A stretch of DNA of 64,000 nt from Epidermidibacterium keratini (GTDB lineage Bacteria > Actinomycetota > Actinomycetes > Mycobacteriales > Antricoccaceae), in assembly GCF_009834025.1 (NCBI RefSeq), contig NZ_CP047156.1, forward strand, positions 2,666,001 through 2,730,000, given 5' to 3'. The notes below the pieces were generated by a model. It was not told the origin of the DNA and ran no database searches. It saw only the letters and a program-made list of their open reading frames with translations. A program made the translations under genes and the position numbers. Position 1 is the first letter of the stretch. The number at the start of each line of letters is the position of its first letter. Positions 6,917-16,247 of the stretch are shown here, one piece after another.

Positions 6917-9385
6917 CTACTTGGCCCGGTCGTCAGCGAAGTCCTGCAGCCACTTCACCTGCTCGGGATCTAGCGAAGGCCGCACGTTGCGCTGCGCCTG
7001 CGCGAAGTCGGCCTTGGTGACCTTCGGCGCGTTCATGTCGCGGCGCATCGCCACCAGCGCGGCCTCGCGCACCAGGGCGGCGCAGTCAGCACTGGAGTAG
7101 TCCACCAGATCCTCGGCGATCTCATCGAAGTTCACGCCTCGGGTGATCGGGGTGTTGCGCGCGGACGCCTTCAAGATCGCCGCGCGCGCCTCGGCGTCCG
7201 GCGGCGGCACGAAGATCATGTTGTCCAGCCGGCCCGGACGCAGCATCGCCGGATCGACGAGATCGGGCCTGTTGGTCGCGCCGATCACGAAGACGTTGTT
7301 CAGCGCCTCCACCCCGTCCAGCTCGGTCAGCAGCGAGGCCACAACGCGGTCCGTCGTACCGCCGTCGGTGCCCTGCCCGCGCGGCGGCGCGAGCGCGTCG
7401 ACCTCGTCCATGAAGATCAGCGTCGGGGCCGCCTGGCGGGCGCGCCGAAACAGCTCTCGCACCTGGCGCTCGGACTCGCCGACCCACTTGTTGAGCAGCT
7501 CGGCGCCCTTCACGCTCATCACGTTGGTCTGCCCGGAGCCGGCGATCGCCTTCACCAAGAACGTCTTGCCGCAGCCGGGCGGGCCATAGAGCAGTACGCC
7601 GCGCGGCGGCGAGATGCCCAGCCGCTGGTAGGTGTCGGGGTATTGCAGCGGCCAGATGACGGCTTCTTCCAGCGCCTTCTTGGTATCTGCCATGTCGCCG
7701 ACATCTTCGAGCGTGACGCGTGCGACCTCGAGGCTGGACTCGGCCATCGCCGTCGGGCGCACGACATCCAGCGCACCGATGAGGTCCGCCTGCGATACCT
7801 CCGGCTTGTCCGTTGTCTTCTGCCGCAGCGCCGCACGCACGGTTGCCTCTCGACGCAGCGAGGCCAGGTCGGCGGCGACGAACCCAGGCGTCTTGCCGGC
7901 GATCTCGTCGAGATTGACGTCGTCGCTGAGCGGCACAGGTCGAAGCAGCGCCTCCAGGAAGCTCCTGCGCATCGCCCGGTCCGGCAGCGGAAGAGTCAGC
8001 TGGTGGTCTAGGAATCCCGGCTGCAGCAGCTCGGTCGAGACCTCCTCGGGCCGGGCTGTCGTGCACACCACCGCGACCTTGCCCTCGCGGATCGTCTTGC
8101 CGACGAGGTCGATGAAGATGCGCGAGAGGGGATCGGGATCCTCACGCGGCGCGAGCGCCTCGACGTCCTGGATGAGCGCCACCGCAGGGGATTTTTCGGC
8201 GGCATCGGCAATCGCCATCCGCAACGTGTCGGCGGCGGTCGCCGCCTCGATCGCCGCGATGGTCGGCGCGGAGATATCGATGACACTGGCGCCGACCTGG
8301 TTCGCCACCGCGCGCACCAGCGTGCTCTTGCCGACCCCGGGCGGGCCGCTGAGCAGTACGCCGAGCTGCGGGCTACTTCCCAAGCGCTGCAGCACTTCTC
8401 GGTGGTTGAACCCGAGATCGAGCCATTCGGTCAACGAGCTGGCCTGCTCCTTGAACCCGGGCAGGTCTTCCAGCGTGGGGATGGCGTGCACCATCTCGGC
8501 GTCGGCCTGCTGCTGTGCGTCCTCGATCGTGGTGTCGACGGCTGCGGTGATCTGTTGCTTATCGGCCGTGCTCTCGCGCTGGGTGGACTGCGTGCCGCCC
8601 CCGGTAGCCGGGCCGTCGGCGGTGGCTCGCTCAGCGTTCGACGCGGCCGGTGTCGGGGCGGAGGTGGCAGGCGTCGAGTCGGGCTCGGTCTTCGATGTCG
8701 GCGGTGTGACCGAGTAGAGGCTCGAGGCAGCAGACGTGCCGGGGGAGGAGGTGGCCGGCGCTGCCGACGGCGCGGTCGAGCCGCTCCAGCCCGGGGCGCT
8801 CGAGCCGCCGCGCCAGGACACGGTCGTCGCGCTGGTCACCAGGGCCGGCTGCCGCGAGTCGGTCTTGGTGACGGTGAGCAGCGTCGTCGTCCACTGCATG
8901 CCCATCGCGACCTGCAGCTGGCGACGGGCGAGCTGCAGGTCGGTCGCGTCGATGCTCTCGTGCACGGGAGTGTCCAGTGGCAGCAGCGAAATGTCGTCGC
9001 CGGCGGTGACCATCTTGCCGAGCATCGCGCGGCGCAGCATGTCCGGAGAGATGATCCGCATCAGGTTCTCGCTGCCGGCGACCTCGACCTCGCGGGCCTC
9101 GGCCAATGCCAGCTTGGAGACCTCAATCGCCGTACCGTCCTGCACTCCGGCGTTGCCGAGAGTCAGGTCGTCGCACAGCAGGATTCCCGCGGGGACGTCC
9201 GGACCGCCCTCGGCGACGATGGCGCCGGTGGTACGCCGCCCCTGCAGGAGCACGGGGTCCCAAGTGGCGAGGTCGAGCGCGGCCATCACGTCCTTGTTCA
9301 TCCTGACGATGCCGCGGCGGGCGTCGAGTACGGCGGCGGTCAGGCGGGCTGTCAGTGTCAAACGAGAGTCAGGCACACCACGCAC
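6917..9385 (-). CDS. Two-domain AAA ATPase (Cdc48-like, Rv0435c type)
   Basis: The product is about 822 residues. It has an N-terminal double-psi-like region (LTLTARL...RGIVRMNKDVMAAL), a long Ser/Thr/Ala/Pro-rich linker, and two AAA modules. The Walker A motifs are GPPGVGKST (about 345) and GPPGCGKTF (about 598). The second module has a full Walker B (IFMDEVDAL) and the second region of homology ATNRPDLVDPAMLRPGRLD. In the first, the Walker B acidic pair is replaced by Gln-Asp (IQDVEAL), so only the second ring may hydrolyse ATP efficiently. GTG 9385 gives the best match to mycobacterial N-termini, and GTG 9376 is an alternative. Substrates are unknown. Confidence 0.88.
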   Translation of the reverse strand: MRGVPDSRLTLTARLTAAVLDARRGIVRMNKDVMAALDLATWDPVLLQGRRTTGAIVAEGGPDVPAGILLCDDLTLGNAGVQDGTAIEVSKLALAEAREVEVAGSENLMRIISPDMLRRAMLGKMVTAGDDISLLPLDTPVHESIDATDLQLARRQLQVAMGMQWTTTLLTVTKTDSRQPALVTSATTVSWRGGSSAPGWSGSTAPSAAPATSSPGTSAASSLYSVTPPTSKTEPDSTPATSAPTPAASNAERATADGPATGGGTQSTQRESTADKQQITAAVDTTIEDAQQQADAEMVHAIPTLEDLPGFKEQASSLTEWLDLGFNHREVLQRLGSSPQLGVLLSGPPGVGKSTLVRAVANQVGASVIDISAPTIAAIEAATAADTLRMAIADAAEKSPAVALIQDVEALAPREDPDPLSRIFIDLVGKTIREGKVAVVCTTARPEEVSTELLQPGFLDHQLTLPLPDRAMRRSFLEALLRPVPLSDDVNLDEIAGKTPGFVAADLASLRREATVRAALRQKTTDKPEVSQADLIGALDVVRPTAMAESSLEVARVTLEDVGDMADTKKALEEAVIWPLQYPDTYQRLGISPPRGVLLYGPPGCGKTFLVKAIAGSGQTNVMSVKGAELLNKWVGESERQVRELFRRARQAAPTLIFMDEVDALAPPRGQGTDGGTTDRVVASLLTELDGVEALNNVFVIGATNRPDLVDPAMLRPGRLDNMIFVPPPDAEARAAILKASARNTPITRGVNFDEIAEDLVDYSSADCAALVREAALVAMRRDMNAPKVTKADFAQAQRNVRPSLDPEQVKWLQDFADDRAK

Positions 9386-9525
9386 AATAGTGAATCTGCG
9401 GCGTGATCCGCTTCCCACAGTCGGGCGGCGCCGGTGGGTTCGACCTACAGTGGTACGACCTGGCACGCGGCCCAGCGCCGATGGTCGGGATCTGAAGCAG
9501 ACCCGCGACGAACGGTGGAACCCGC

Positions 9526-12387
9526 GTGCCCGAGCCCCTCTCCGGTCGGCTGCGCCGGCTCGCTGGCACTCCACGCCGGGTTGCCGCGCTCATCGCGGTC
9601 ATCGCCATACTCGCGGGACTCCTTGTGTGGCAGGGCGTCTCCTCGTCGAGCTCGTATACCGAAGACACGTTCACGTTCGAGTCGCAGACGGCGCAGCCGG
9701 CGTCGCTCGACGTCACGGTCTATGTCCCCGACAGCGCCTCCGCCGACGATCCCGCGCCGGCCATCCTCCTCGCCCACGGGTTCGGCGGAACGAAGGACTC
9801 GATGGCCGGTGATGCGGCATATCTGGCCAACGCCGGGTACGTCGTACTCACCTACACCGCGCGCGGGTTCGGCCAGTCGACCGGCCAGATCTCACTCAAC
9901 GCACCGGACGCCGAGGTCGCGGATGCGCAAAACCTGATCAGCTATCTCGCGACCCGCGACGACGTACAGCGCGAAGGCGATGACCCCGTCGTCGGGATCA
10001 CCGGCCCGTCGTATGGTGGCGCGCTCGCGCTGCTGACTGCCGGCGCCGATGACCGCGTCGATGCGATCGTCCCGATGATCACCTGGAACCGCCTCTCGCG
10101 GGTCTTCTTTCCCAGTGGGGCAGGCGATCCCACGGGCATTGCCGGACCGGCTGATGGCGACACGCTCGGCGCGTTCAAGCGCGAGTGGGCCGGAGTGTTC
10201 TTCGGGTTCGGCAAAGGCGTCGACCTGAGCTCGCTGCTGGGTGGCGTGACCGGCGGTGACGGCGGGGGAGACGAGGGCGGCTCCAACGGCGCCGATGGCG
10301 GATCTGACGGCGAGTCCAGCGATGGCACTTCCGATGCGACCTCGGGCGCGAGCGGCACACCGGGCAGCGGCGGGCTCGACCCCGCCTGCGGCCGGTTCGC
10401 CCAAGACATCTGCGACATCTACACCGCCGCCGCCGAAGACGGCACGCTGAACGCTGACGGCCAGGCCCGACTCGACGAGTCCTCGCCGTACTCGGTCGCC
10501 GGGGACATCACCGCCCCGACGCTGATCTTCCAAGGCCAGCAGGACTCGCTCTTCCCGCTCAGCGAAGCCGACGTGACTGCGCGGCAGATCGAAGACGCGG
10601 GCACCGATGTGAAGGTCGTGTGGACAGCGGGTGGGCACGACGTCGGTGGCGTCGCCGATCGTGACGACGAGCTCGCCGACATTCGAGCCACGACGCTCGC
10701 ATGGTTTGACTACTACCTCGCAGGCACTGGCCCCGCGCCGTCGCTGGACTTCGAGTTCAGCCAGCAGACGGCGTTGACAACCACCGGCGGCAGCGGCCGG
10801 CCGGCGCCACGCGTGCAAGTGGCCGACTCATACCCGAACCAGGTCGGCGAGACCACGACGCTCGACCTGCTCGGTCCGCCCCAGCAGATCGTCAACCCGG
10901 CGGGCGCGACTCCCGGATCGCTGTCGAGCCTGCCCGGTCTGGGCAGCGTGGGCGTCGCGTTTGACCCACCGGGGCAGGCGGCGTACTTCGCGACCGCGTC
11001 GCTGGCCGACCCGGTCTCGCTGGTCGGCAGCGCCCGTGTCTCGGTCACGGTCAGCGGTGCGCCGGACGGTACGACGCTGTTTGCCAAGGTCTACGACGCT
11101 GCCGACTCGGGCCTTCCGGCACTTCCCGGTGGCTCCGTCATGCCCGTCGTCGTACCCCCGAACGCCGGCGAGACCACGGTCGATGTGACCCTGCCGGCGA
11201 TCTCGCACCGGTTCGAGCCCGGCCACCGGCTGATCGTCGCGCTCGCCACGACCGACCGCGCTTACGCCGGACCCACCACGCAGCAGACCGTCACGGTCGG
11301 GCTCGCGAGCCCCGAGCTGACCGCGCCGGTCGTCGAGGCGCAGACCGTCTCGGCCGGGATCTCGGACTGGGTGATTCTGCTGCTGGTCATCGCCGGCGCG
11401 GTCATCCTCGGCATCCTCGCGTGGCTGGTGCTACGCCGCCGCAACCGCCGTCAGGAGCAGGACGCCACCGACGAGGCACTGCTCGACGTACCGCTCGTTG
11501 CCGAGCATCTGCGCAAGGCCTACAGCGACGGCTTCGTTGCGGTGCGTGACGTCTCGTTCCGCGTCGACCGCGAGCAAGTCGTCGGCCTGCTCGGTCCCAA
11601 CGGCGCGGGCAAGACGACCGCGCTGCGCATGCTGATGGGTCTGATCCGGCCGACCGAGGGTGGGCTGAAGGTCTTCGGGCATCCGGTGTACGCCGGCGCC
11701 CCGGTGCTGAGCCGCGTCGGTAGCTTCGTCGAGGGCGTGGGCTTCTTGCCGCATCTGTCCGGGCGCGAAAACATCGAGCTCTACTGGGCCGCGACGGGCC
11801 GCCCCAAGGAGGACGCGCGCTTCGAGGAGGTGCTCGCGATCGCCGGGCTGGGCGATGCGATCGAACGCAAGGTCCGCACCTACTCGCAGGGCATGCGCCA
11901 GCGGCTCGCGATCGCGCAGGCGATGCTGGGGATGCCGGACCTGCTGGTGCTCGATGAGCCGACCAACGGCCTGGATCCGCCGCAGATCGCCGAGATGCGG
12001 CACGTGCTGCAGCGCTATGCCCGCGATGGCCGCTCGGTGCTGGTCTCGAGCCACCAGCTCTCGGAGGTCGAGCAGGTCAGCACTCACGTCGTGGTCGTCA
12101 ACCGCGGCGAGGTCATCGCCTCCGGCACGGTCGCCGAGGTCGTCGGCGTCGGCGCAGAGGTCGACCTCAACGTCGATGACGTCGAGGCGGCGCGCGGCGT
12201 ACTCGATGCGATGGACGGCGTCAGCGTGCGCGGCACGCAGCGTGGGCTTGTCGCGGTCGAGCTGGAGGGTGCCACGGCATCCGAGGTGGTCGCCGCACTG
12301 GTCGAGGCCGGGGTCGCGGTCGAGGCGGCGATCCCACGGCGACGGCTTGAAGACGCGTTCTTGGCACTTGTGGGAGGCGGCGCATGA
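9526..12387 (+). CDS. Membrane fusion: extracellular S15/CocE-type hydrolase + cytoplasmic ABC ATPase
   Basis: The 953-residue protein starts with a transmembrane helix (17-38). An alpha/beta-hydrolase domain of the X-Pro dipeptidyl-peptidase (S15) type follows, with candidate catalytic Ser162 (GPSYGG), Asp340 (GQQDSLFP) and His371 (AGGHDVGG). A Gly/Ser/Asp-rich insertion (240-285), a PepX_C-like beta domain (about 400-600) and a second transmembrane helix (613-636) come next. The C-terminus is a complete ABC ATPase with Walker A GPNGAGKTT (690-698), YSQGM signature and Walker B LLVLDE (805-810). The topology places the hydrolase outside and the ATPase inside. The stop overlaps the permease start (ATGA). 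Confidence 0.9.
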   Translation: MPEPLSGRLRRLAGTPRRVAALIAVIAILAGLLVWQGVSSSSSYTEDTFTFESQTAQPASLDVTVYVPDSASADDPAPAILLAHGFGGTKDSMAGDAAYLANAGYVVLTYTARGFGQSTGQISLNAPDAEVADAQNLISYLATRDDVQREGDDPVVGITGPSYGGALALLTAGADDRVDAIVPMITWNRLSRVFFPSGAGDPTGIAGPADGDTLGAFKREWAGVFFGFGKGVDLSSLLGGVTGGDGGGDEGGSNGADGGSDGESSDGTSDATSGASGTPGSGGLDPACGRFAQDICDIYTAAAEDGTLNADGQARLDESSPYSVAGDITAPTLIFQGQQDSLFPLSEADVTARQIEDAGTDVKVVWTAGGHDVGGVADRDDELADIRATTLAWFDYYLAGTGPAPSLDFEFSQQTALTTTGGSGRPAPRVQVADSYPNQVGETTTLDLLGPPQQIVNPAGATPGSLSSLPGLGSVGVAFDPPGQAAYFATASLADPVSLVGSARVSVTVSGAPDGTTLFAKVYDAADSGLPALPGGSVMPVVVPPNAGETTVDVTLPAISHRFEPGHRLIVALATTDRAYAGPTTQQTVTVGLASPELTAPVVEAQTVSAGISDWVILLLVIAGAVILGILAWLVLRRRNRRQEQDATDEALLDVPLVAEHLRKAYSDGFVAVRDVSFRVDREQVVGLLGPNGAGKTTALRMLMGLIRPTEGGLKVFGHPVYAGAPVLSRVGSFVEGVGFLPHLSGRENIELYWAATGRPKEDARFEEVLAIAGLGDAIERKVRTYSQGMRQRLAIAQAMLGMPDLLVLDEPTNGLDPPQIAEMRHVLQRYARDGRSVLVSSHQLSEVEQVSTHVVVVNRGEVIASGTVAEVVGVGAEVDLNVDDVEAARGVLDAMDGVSVRGTQRGLVAVELEGATASEVVAALVEAGVAVEAAIPRRRLEDAFLALVGGGA

Positions 12388-13247
12388 GCAAGGTGACCGA
12401 CACAGCAGCGGCGCCGGGCTATCGGGCATCGGCGACCCTGCCGTTCTGGGTCGAGGTACGTCGCCAGCTCGGGCGCCGGCGTACCCTCGGCGTCTTCGTC
12501 TTCATGGCGGTGCTGCCGCTGGTGTTGATCGGAGCGTTTGCCCTCGGCGACCCCGAGGAGATGGGGCCGTCGAGTCGGGTCAACCTGATCGACGTCGCGA
12601 CCACGAGCGCGATGAACTTCGTGCTGTTCGTGTTTTTCGTGACGACCGGCTTCTTCCTGGTGGTCGTGTTTGCGCTGTTCTTCGGTGACACGGTTGCATC
12701 GGAGGCGCAGTGGGGCAGCCTGCGCTATCTGCTCGCTGCCCCGGTGCCGCGCATGCTGCTGCTTGCCCGCAAGCTCGCCGTGGCGTTTGTGCTCTCGGTG
12801 GCCGCGCTGCTGACGATCGTGCTCGTTGCGCTGGGCGCCGGGACGATCGCCTATGGCTGGCAGGGTGTCGCGACGCCGGTCGGCTTCGAGATCCCGGCCG
12901 GCGAGATGCTGTGGCGGTTGGCTGCGATCGTCGGCTACCTCGTGATCAACCTGCTGATCGTGGGAGCGCTCGCGTTCTACTTGTCGGTGCGCACCGACGC
13001 ACCGCTCGCCGCGGTCGGCGGCACGGTCTTCATCGTGATCGTTTCCTCGATCCTCGGTCAGGTCGACGCGCTCGGCGAGCTGCGCACGTTCTTGCCGACG
13101 TACTACAACTTCGCGTGGATCGGGATGCTGAGCGACCCGCCGGACACCGGCGACATGCTGGCCGGAGTCAGTTGGTCGCTGGTGTACGCCGTCGTACTCT
13201 TCGCGCTGGCATTCTGGACGTTCCGCCGCAAGGACGTGACCTCCTAG
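12384..13247 (+). CDS. ABC-2 type permease partner of the hydrolase-ATPase fusion
   Basis: The 287-residue membrane protein has about six hydrophobic segments, and SLRYLLAAPVPRMLLLARK resembles ABC-2 family permeases. Its ATG lies inside the stop of the upstream fusion gene (ATGA), so the two are translationally coupled. They presumably form one exporter or a hydrolase-gated transporter. Substrate unknown. Its stop codon overlaps, tail to tail, the stop codon of the MFS gene on the other strand (CCTAGCC). Confidence 0.85.
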   Translation: MSKVTDTAAAPGYRASATLPFWVEVRRQLGRRRTLGVFVFMAVLPLVLIGAFALGDPEEMGPSSRVNLIDVATTSAMNFVLFVFFVTTGFFLVVVFALFFGDTVASEAQWGSLRYLLAAPVPRMLLLARKLAVAFVLSVAALLTIVLVALGAGTIAYGWQGVATPVGFEIPAGEMLWRLAAIVGYLVINLLIVGALAFYLSVRTDAPLAAVGGTVFIVIVSSILGQVDALGELRTFLPTYYNFAWIGMLSDPPDTGDMLAGVSWSLVYAVVLFALAFWTFRRKDVTS

Positions 13248-14950
13248 CCAGCGGCGGACTCGGCCGCGAGCTCCTTCATCCGCTCCGCGTGAGCCGAGCC
13301 GGTGCGCATCGGCAGCTGCTTGATGAACAGCGCCAGCAGGAACCCGGCGGCCATGATCGGCAGCGCCCAGTGATAGACGGTCTGCATCGCCTCGACGAAC
13401 GACTGGAAGATCCCGGTCTCGAGCGTCCCGGAGACCTGACCGATCGAGCGGATCGCCTCAGAGTCGGCCAACAACCGCTGCAGCTGCTCGGCGGTGAGAT
13501 CGGGCATCGCCAACAGCGCCTTCGCGCCCTCCAGCTGATCCGGGGTGATGCCCGGTGGCACCTGGCCCGCGGCTGCGGCATCGACGAGCTGCTGAGCGGC
13601 AGCGACCTTCTGGTCGATCTCCGGCTTGGCCGCCGCGAGCGGGGCCTTGACCTGCCGGATGAACGTGCCATTGAGGATCGTGCCGAAGATCGCGATGCCG
13701 ATCGTGCCGCCGAGCTGACGGATGAACGTCTGCGTCGAGGTCACGACGCCAAGCTGGTGCACCGATGCGGCGTTCTGCCCAGCGAGCACGAGGTTCTGCA
13801 TGCAGCAGCCGAGCCCGAGGCCGAGCACGAACATGTAGACGCTGAACGTCACCATCGAGGTGTTCTCATCGACCGTGCCCATCAAGAACATGGCCGCGAC
13901 CAGTAGGACGGTTCCGGCGACGATGTAGCCCTTGTACTTACCGGTGCGCGAGATCAGCTGACCGGTGCCGATCGAGGCGAGCATGATGCCGGCAACCATC
14001 GGGATGATCGCCAGGCCGGCCTCGGTCGCGGTCAGGCCCTTGATGATCTGCAGGTACTGCGAGACGTAGATGATCGCGCCGAACATTCCGAAGCCGACCA
14101 CGAACCCGACGGCCGTCGTCGTCGACACGACGCGGTTCTTGAAGATCGACAGCGGCAGGATCGGCTCCTCGACGCGCATCTCCCACCAGATGAACACGAC
14201 GGTCGAGATCGCCGCGATCGTGAAGTAGGTGAGGATGTTGGTCGAGCCCCAGCCGTCGGTGTTACCGAACTCGAGAGCCAGCAGCAGCGAGCAGACCGCG
14301 GCGACCAGCAGCGCGGCGCCGACGTAGTCGATCTTGACCTTGCGCTTGGTGTGCGGCACGTGGAAGTACTTCACGACGAGGAAGATCGCGGCGATGCCCA
14401 CCGGAATGTTGATGTAGAAGCACCAGCGCCAGTTGATCGAGTCGGTGAACCAGCCGCCAAGCAGCGGTCCGATGACCGACGACAGGCCGAAGACCGCACC
14501 GAAGTAGCCCTGGTACTTGCCGCGCTCGCGGGGCGGGACGATGTCGCTGATGATCGTGAACGCGAGCGGCATCAGACCACCGGCGCCCAGACCCTGCACG
14601 CCGCGGAAGATGATCAGCTGGGTCATGTTCTGGCTGAGCCCGGCAAGCACCGAGCCGATGAGGAACACCCCGATGCTGAACAAGAACACCGGGCGGCGTC
14701 CGAAGATGTCCGAGACCTTGCCGTAGAGCGGGGTCGCTGCCGTCGCAAACAGCATGTACGACGTGACGACCCAGGGGATCTTGTCGAAGGACTGGAAGTC
14801 GCCGGCGATCGTCTTCAGTGCGGTTGAGACGATCGTCTGGTCGAGAGCAGCCAGGAACATCCCGGCCATCAGTCCGAGCATGATCGCCATGATCTGCTTG
14901 TGGGACATTTCGCCTGACTGGTCAGGCGGTGCCTCAGGGGCGGAAGTCAC
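13244..14950 (-). CDS. DHA2-type MFS drug efflux transporter
   Basis: The 568-residue protein has about 14 transmembrane segments. It carries the motif A-like LYGKVSDIFGRRPVFL, motif C-like GALLGGWF region and a LDQTIVSTALKTI start typical of the DHA2 (EmrB/QacA) drug:proton antiporters. A soluble loop of about 70 residues (roughly 450-520, rich in Ala, Gln, Pro) sits before the last helix. GTG 14950 has AGGAG seven bases upstream. The marR-type regulator lies 47 bases upstream on the same strand, so the pair is probably an inducible efflux operon. Confidence 0.9.
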   Translation of the reverse strand: MTSAPEAPPDQSGEMSHKQIMAIMLGLMAGMFLAALDQTIVSTALKTIAGDFQSFDKIPWVVTSYMLFATAATPLYGKVSDIFGRRPVFLFSIGVFLIGSVLAGLSQNMTQLIIFRGVQGLGAGGLMPLAFTIISDIVPPRERGKYQGYFGAVFGLSSVIGPLLGGWFTDSINWRWCFYINIPVGIAAIFLVVKYFHVPHTKRKVKIDYVGAALLVAAVCSLLLALEFGNTDGWGSTNILTYFTIAAISTVVFIWWEMRVEEPILPLSIFKNRVVSTTTAVGFVVGFGMFGAIIYVSQYLQIIKGLTATEAGLAIIPMVAGIMLASIGTGQLISRTGKYKGYIVAGTVLLVAAMFLMGTVDENTSMVTFSVYMFVLGLGLGCCMQNLVLAGQNAASVHQLGVVTSTQTFIRQLGGTIGIAIFGTILNGTFIRQVKAPLAAAKPEIDQKVAAAQQLVDAAAAGQVPPGITPDQLEGAKALLAMPDLTAEQLQRLLADSEAIRSIGQVSGTLETGIFQSFVEAMQTVYHWALPIMAAGFLLALFIKQLPMRTGSAHAERMKELAAESAAG

Positions 14951-14997
14951 GAAGGTTCTCCTAGCGAAGTGATGAAGAGAGAAGGGGAGTAGGGCGG

Positions 14998-15459
14998 TTA
15001 GCGAGTGGTGAGCCCTGCGGCGCGGCGCGCACTGGAGACGACCAAGGAGTCGGCAAGGCGCCCCATGACCTCGGCGAGCTGCTCACGCTCGTCTTCGCTC
15101 CAGTCGTTCAGCGCCTCGCTGAGACGCTCGATCCGGGCCGCCTGGACTCGCTCGATGAAGGCCGTGCCGGCCTCGGTGATCGAGGCGATCTGGGCCCGCT
15201 TGTCGTGCGGGTCGGGCGAGCGGCTCACCAGCCCGTCGTCCTCCAGCGCCTTCAAATGGCGGCTGACGGTCGACTGGTCGAGCTGACAGGCACCCGCGGT
15301 CTCTGACGGCCGCGCCGTGCCGTTGACGTGCAGCGTGTAGAGCACGATCAGCGCACCCTTGTCGAGGCGGAGGTGGTCGATGCCCTGGTTCACGGTGCGC
15401 AGCACGGTGTGAAAAGACGCCAGGATGCGCGATAGCTGGCCGTCGTCTGTGGAGCTCAT
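14998..15459 (-). CDS. MarR family transcriptional regulator
   Basis: The product is about 153 residues with a winged helix-turn-helix. ETAGACQLDQSTVSRHLKALEDDGLVSRSPDPHDKR contains the recognition helix and the DxR wing motif of MarR proteins. It probably represses itself and the downstream MFS pump until a ligand binds. The near-palindrome TTGCATAACGCAA at 15483-15495 is a candidate operator. ATG 15459 was chosen. TTG 15495 in the same frame would start inside that palindrome. Confidence 0.88.
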   Translation of the reverse strand: MSSTDDGQLSRILASFHTVLRTVNQGIDHLRLDKGALIVLYTLHVNGTARPSETAGACQLDQSTVSRHLKALEDDGLVSRSPDPHDKRAQIASITEAGTAFIERVQAARIERLSEALNDWSEDEREQLAEVMGRLADSLVVSSARRAAGLTTR

Positions 15460-15482
15460 GGGTTTCACGATCCGCTTGTTAG

Positions 15483-15495
15483 TTGCATAACGCAA
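15483..15495. promoter_or_regulatory. Candidate MarR operator
   Basis: TTGC-ATAAC-GCAA is a 4-bp-arm inverted repeat lying 24-36 bases upstream of the marR start. It resembles the TTGC...GCAA half sites bound by many MarR proteins. Its assignment rests on position and symmetry only. Confidence 0.35.
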
Positions 15496-15557
15496 GCAAT
15501 TTGTCGGCGTACTGTTGTGATCTAGCAGTCAAGTAACAAGCGCTTCACAGGCCTCGC

Positions 15558-16178
15558 TCAGGCTCCAAGTACCAGCATCGCGGCCATCGCGAGCATGATC
15601 GCGGCAATGACGAGGTCGAGGACCCGCCACGCGCCCGGTCGGGCAAAGACGCCGCGCAGCAGTCGAGCGCCAAACCCGATCGTGCAGAACCAGACGATCG
15701 AGCCGATCATCGCTCCGATCGCAAACCACCAGCGCTGGTCGCCGTGCGAGCTGGCCACCGATCCAAGGAGCAGCACGGTGTCGAGATAGACGTGTGGGTT
15801 CAGCCAGGTGATGGCGAGCGCGGTGAGTACGGCGCGCCGCCGCCCGGTGTCATCGCCCCCGCCCGCCGCGACCAAGGCGCTGGGGCGCAATGCGCGCCGC
15901 ATGGCCATGACCGCGTACACGGTCAGCGCGGCGGCCCCGGCCCACCGGGCGACCTGCAGCACCAGCGGGGCTGAGGTGACGAGCGTGCCGAGCCCGCCGA
16001 CTCCGGCTGCGATCAAGGCGATGTCAGACAGCGCGCAGATCACGACGACCGGCACGATGTGCTCGCGGCGGATGCCCTGGCGCAGCACGAACGCGTTTTG
16101 TGCGCCAATGGCGACGATCAACCCGAGTCCGGTTGACAGTCCGGTGAGTACGGCGACGGCGATAACGGAGCTTCCCAC
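15558..16178 (-). CDS. LysE/ArgO family amino-acid exporter
   Basis: The 206-residue membrane protein has six predicted helices and the diagnostic family sequence GLGLIVAIGAQNAFVLRQGIRREHI. Family members export lysine and arginine. GTG 16178 was taken as the start. It is divergent from a LysG/ArgP-type regulator, the standard arrangement in which the regulator senses intracellular basic amino acids and activates the exporter. Confidence 0.92.
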   Translation of the reverse strand: MGSSVIAVAVLTGLSTGLGLIVAIGAQNAFVLRQGIRREHIVPVVVICALSDIALIAAGVGGLGTLVTSAPLVLQVARWAGAAALTVYAVMAMRRALRPSALVAAGGGDDTGRRRAVLTALAITWLNPHVYLDTVLLLGSVASSHGDQRWWFAIGAMIGSIVWFCTIGFGARLLRGVFARPGAWRVLDLVIAAIMLAMAAMLVLGA

Positions 16179-16247
16179 ATGGACAAGCCTGGCACCGCGT
16201 GCGTCATAAGCCCAGTAAATGTTTCCTAGGGTAAGTAAGGTTTGCTT

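Noticed and set aside
14353-14830. Open frames on the plus strand inside the MFS gene.
   Set aside because: They are shadows of the transmembrane coding sequence on the other strand and contain no recognisable domain.
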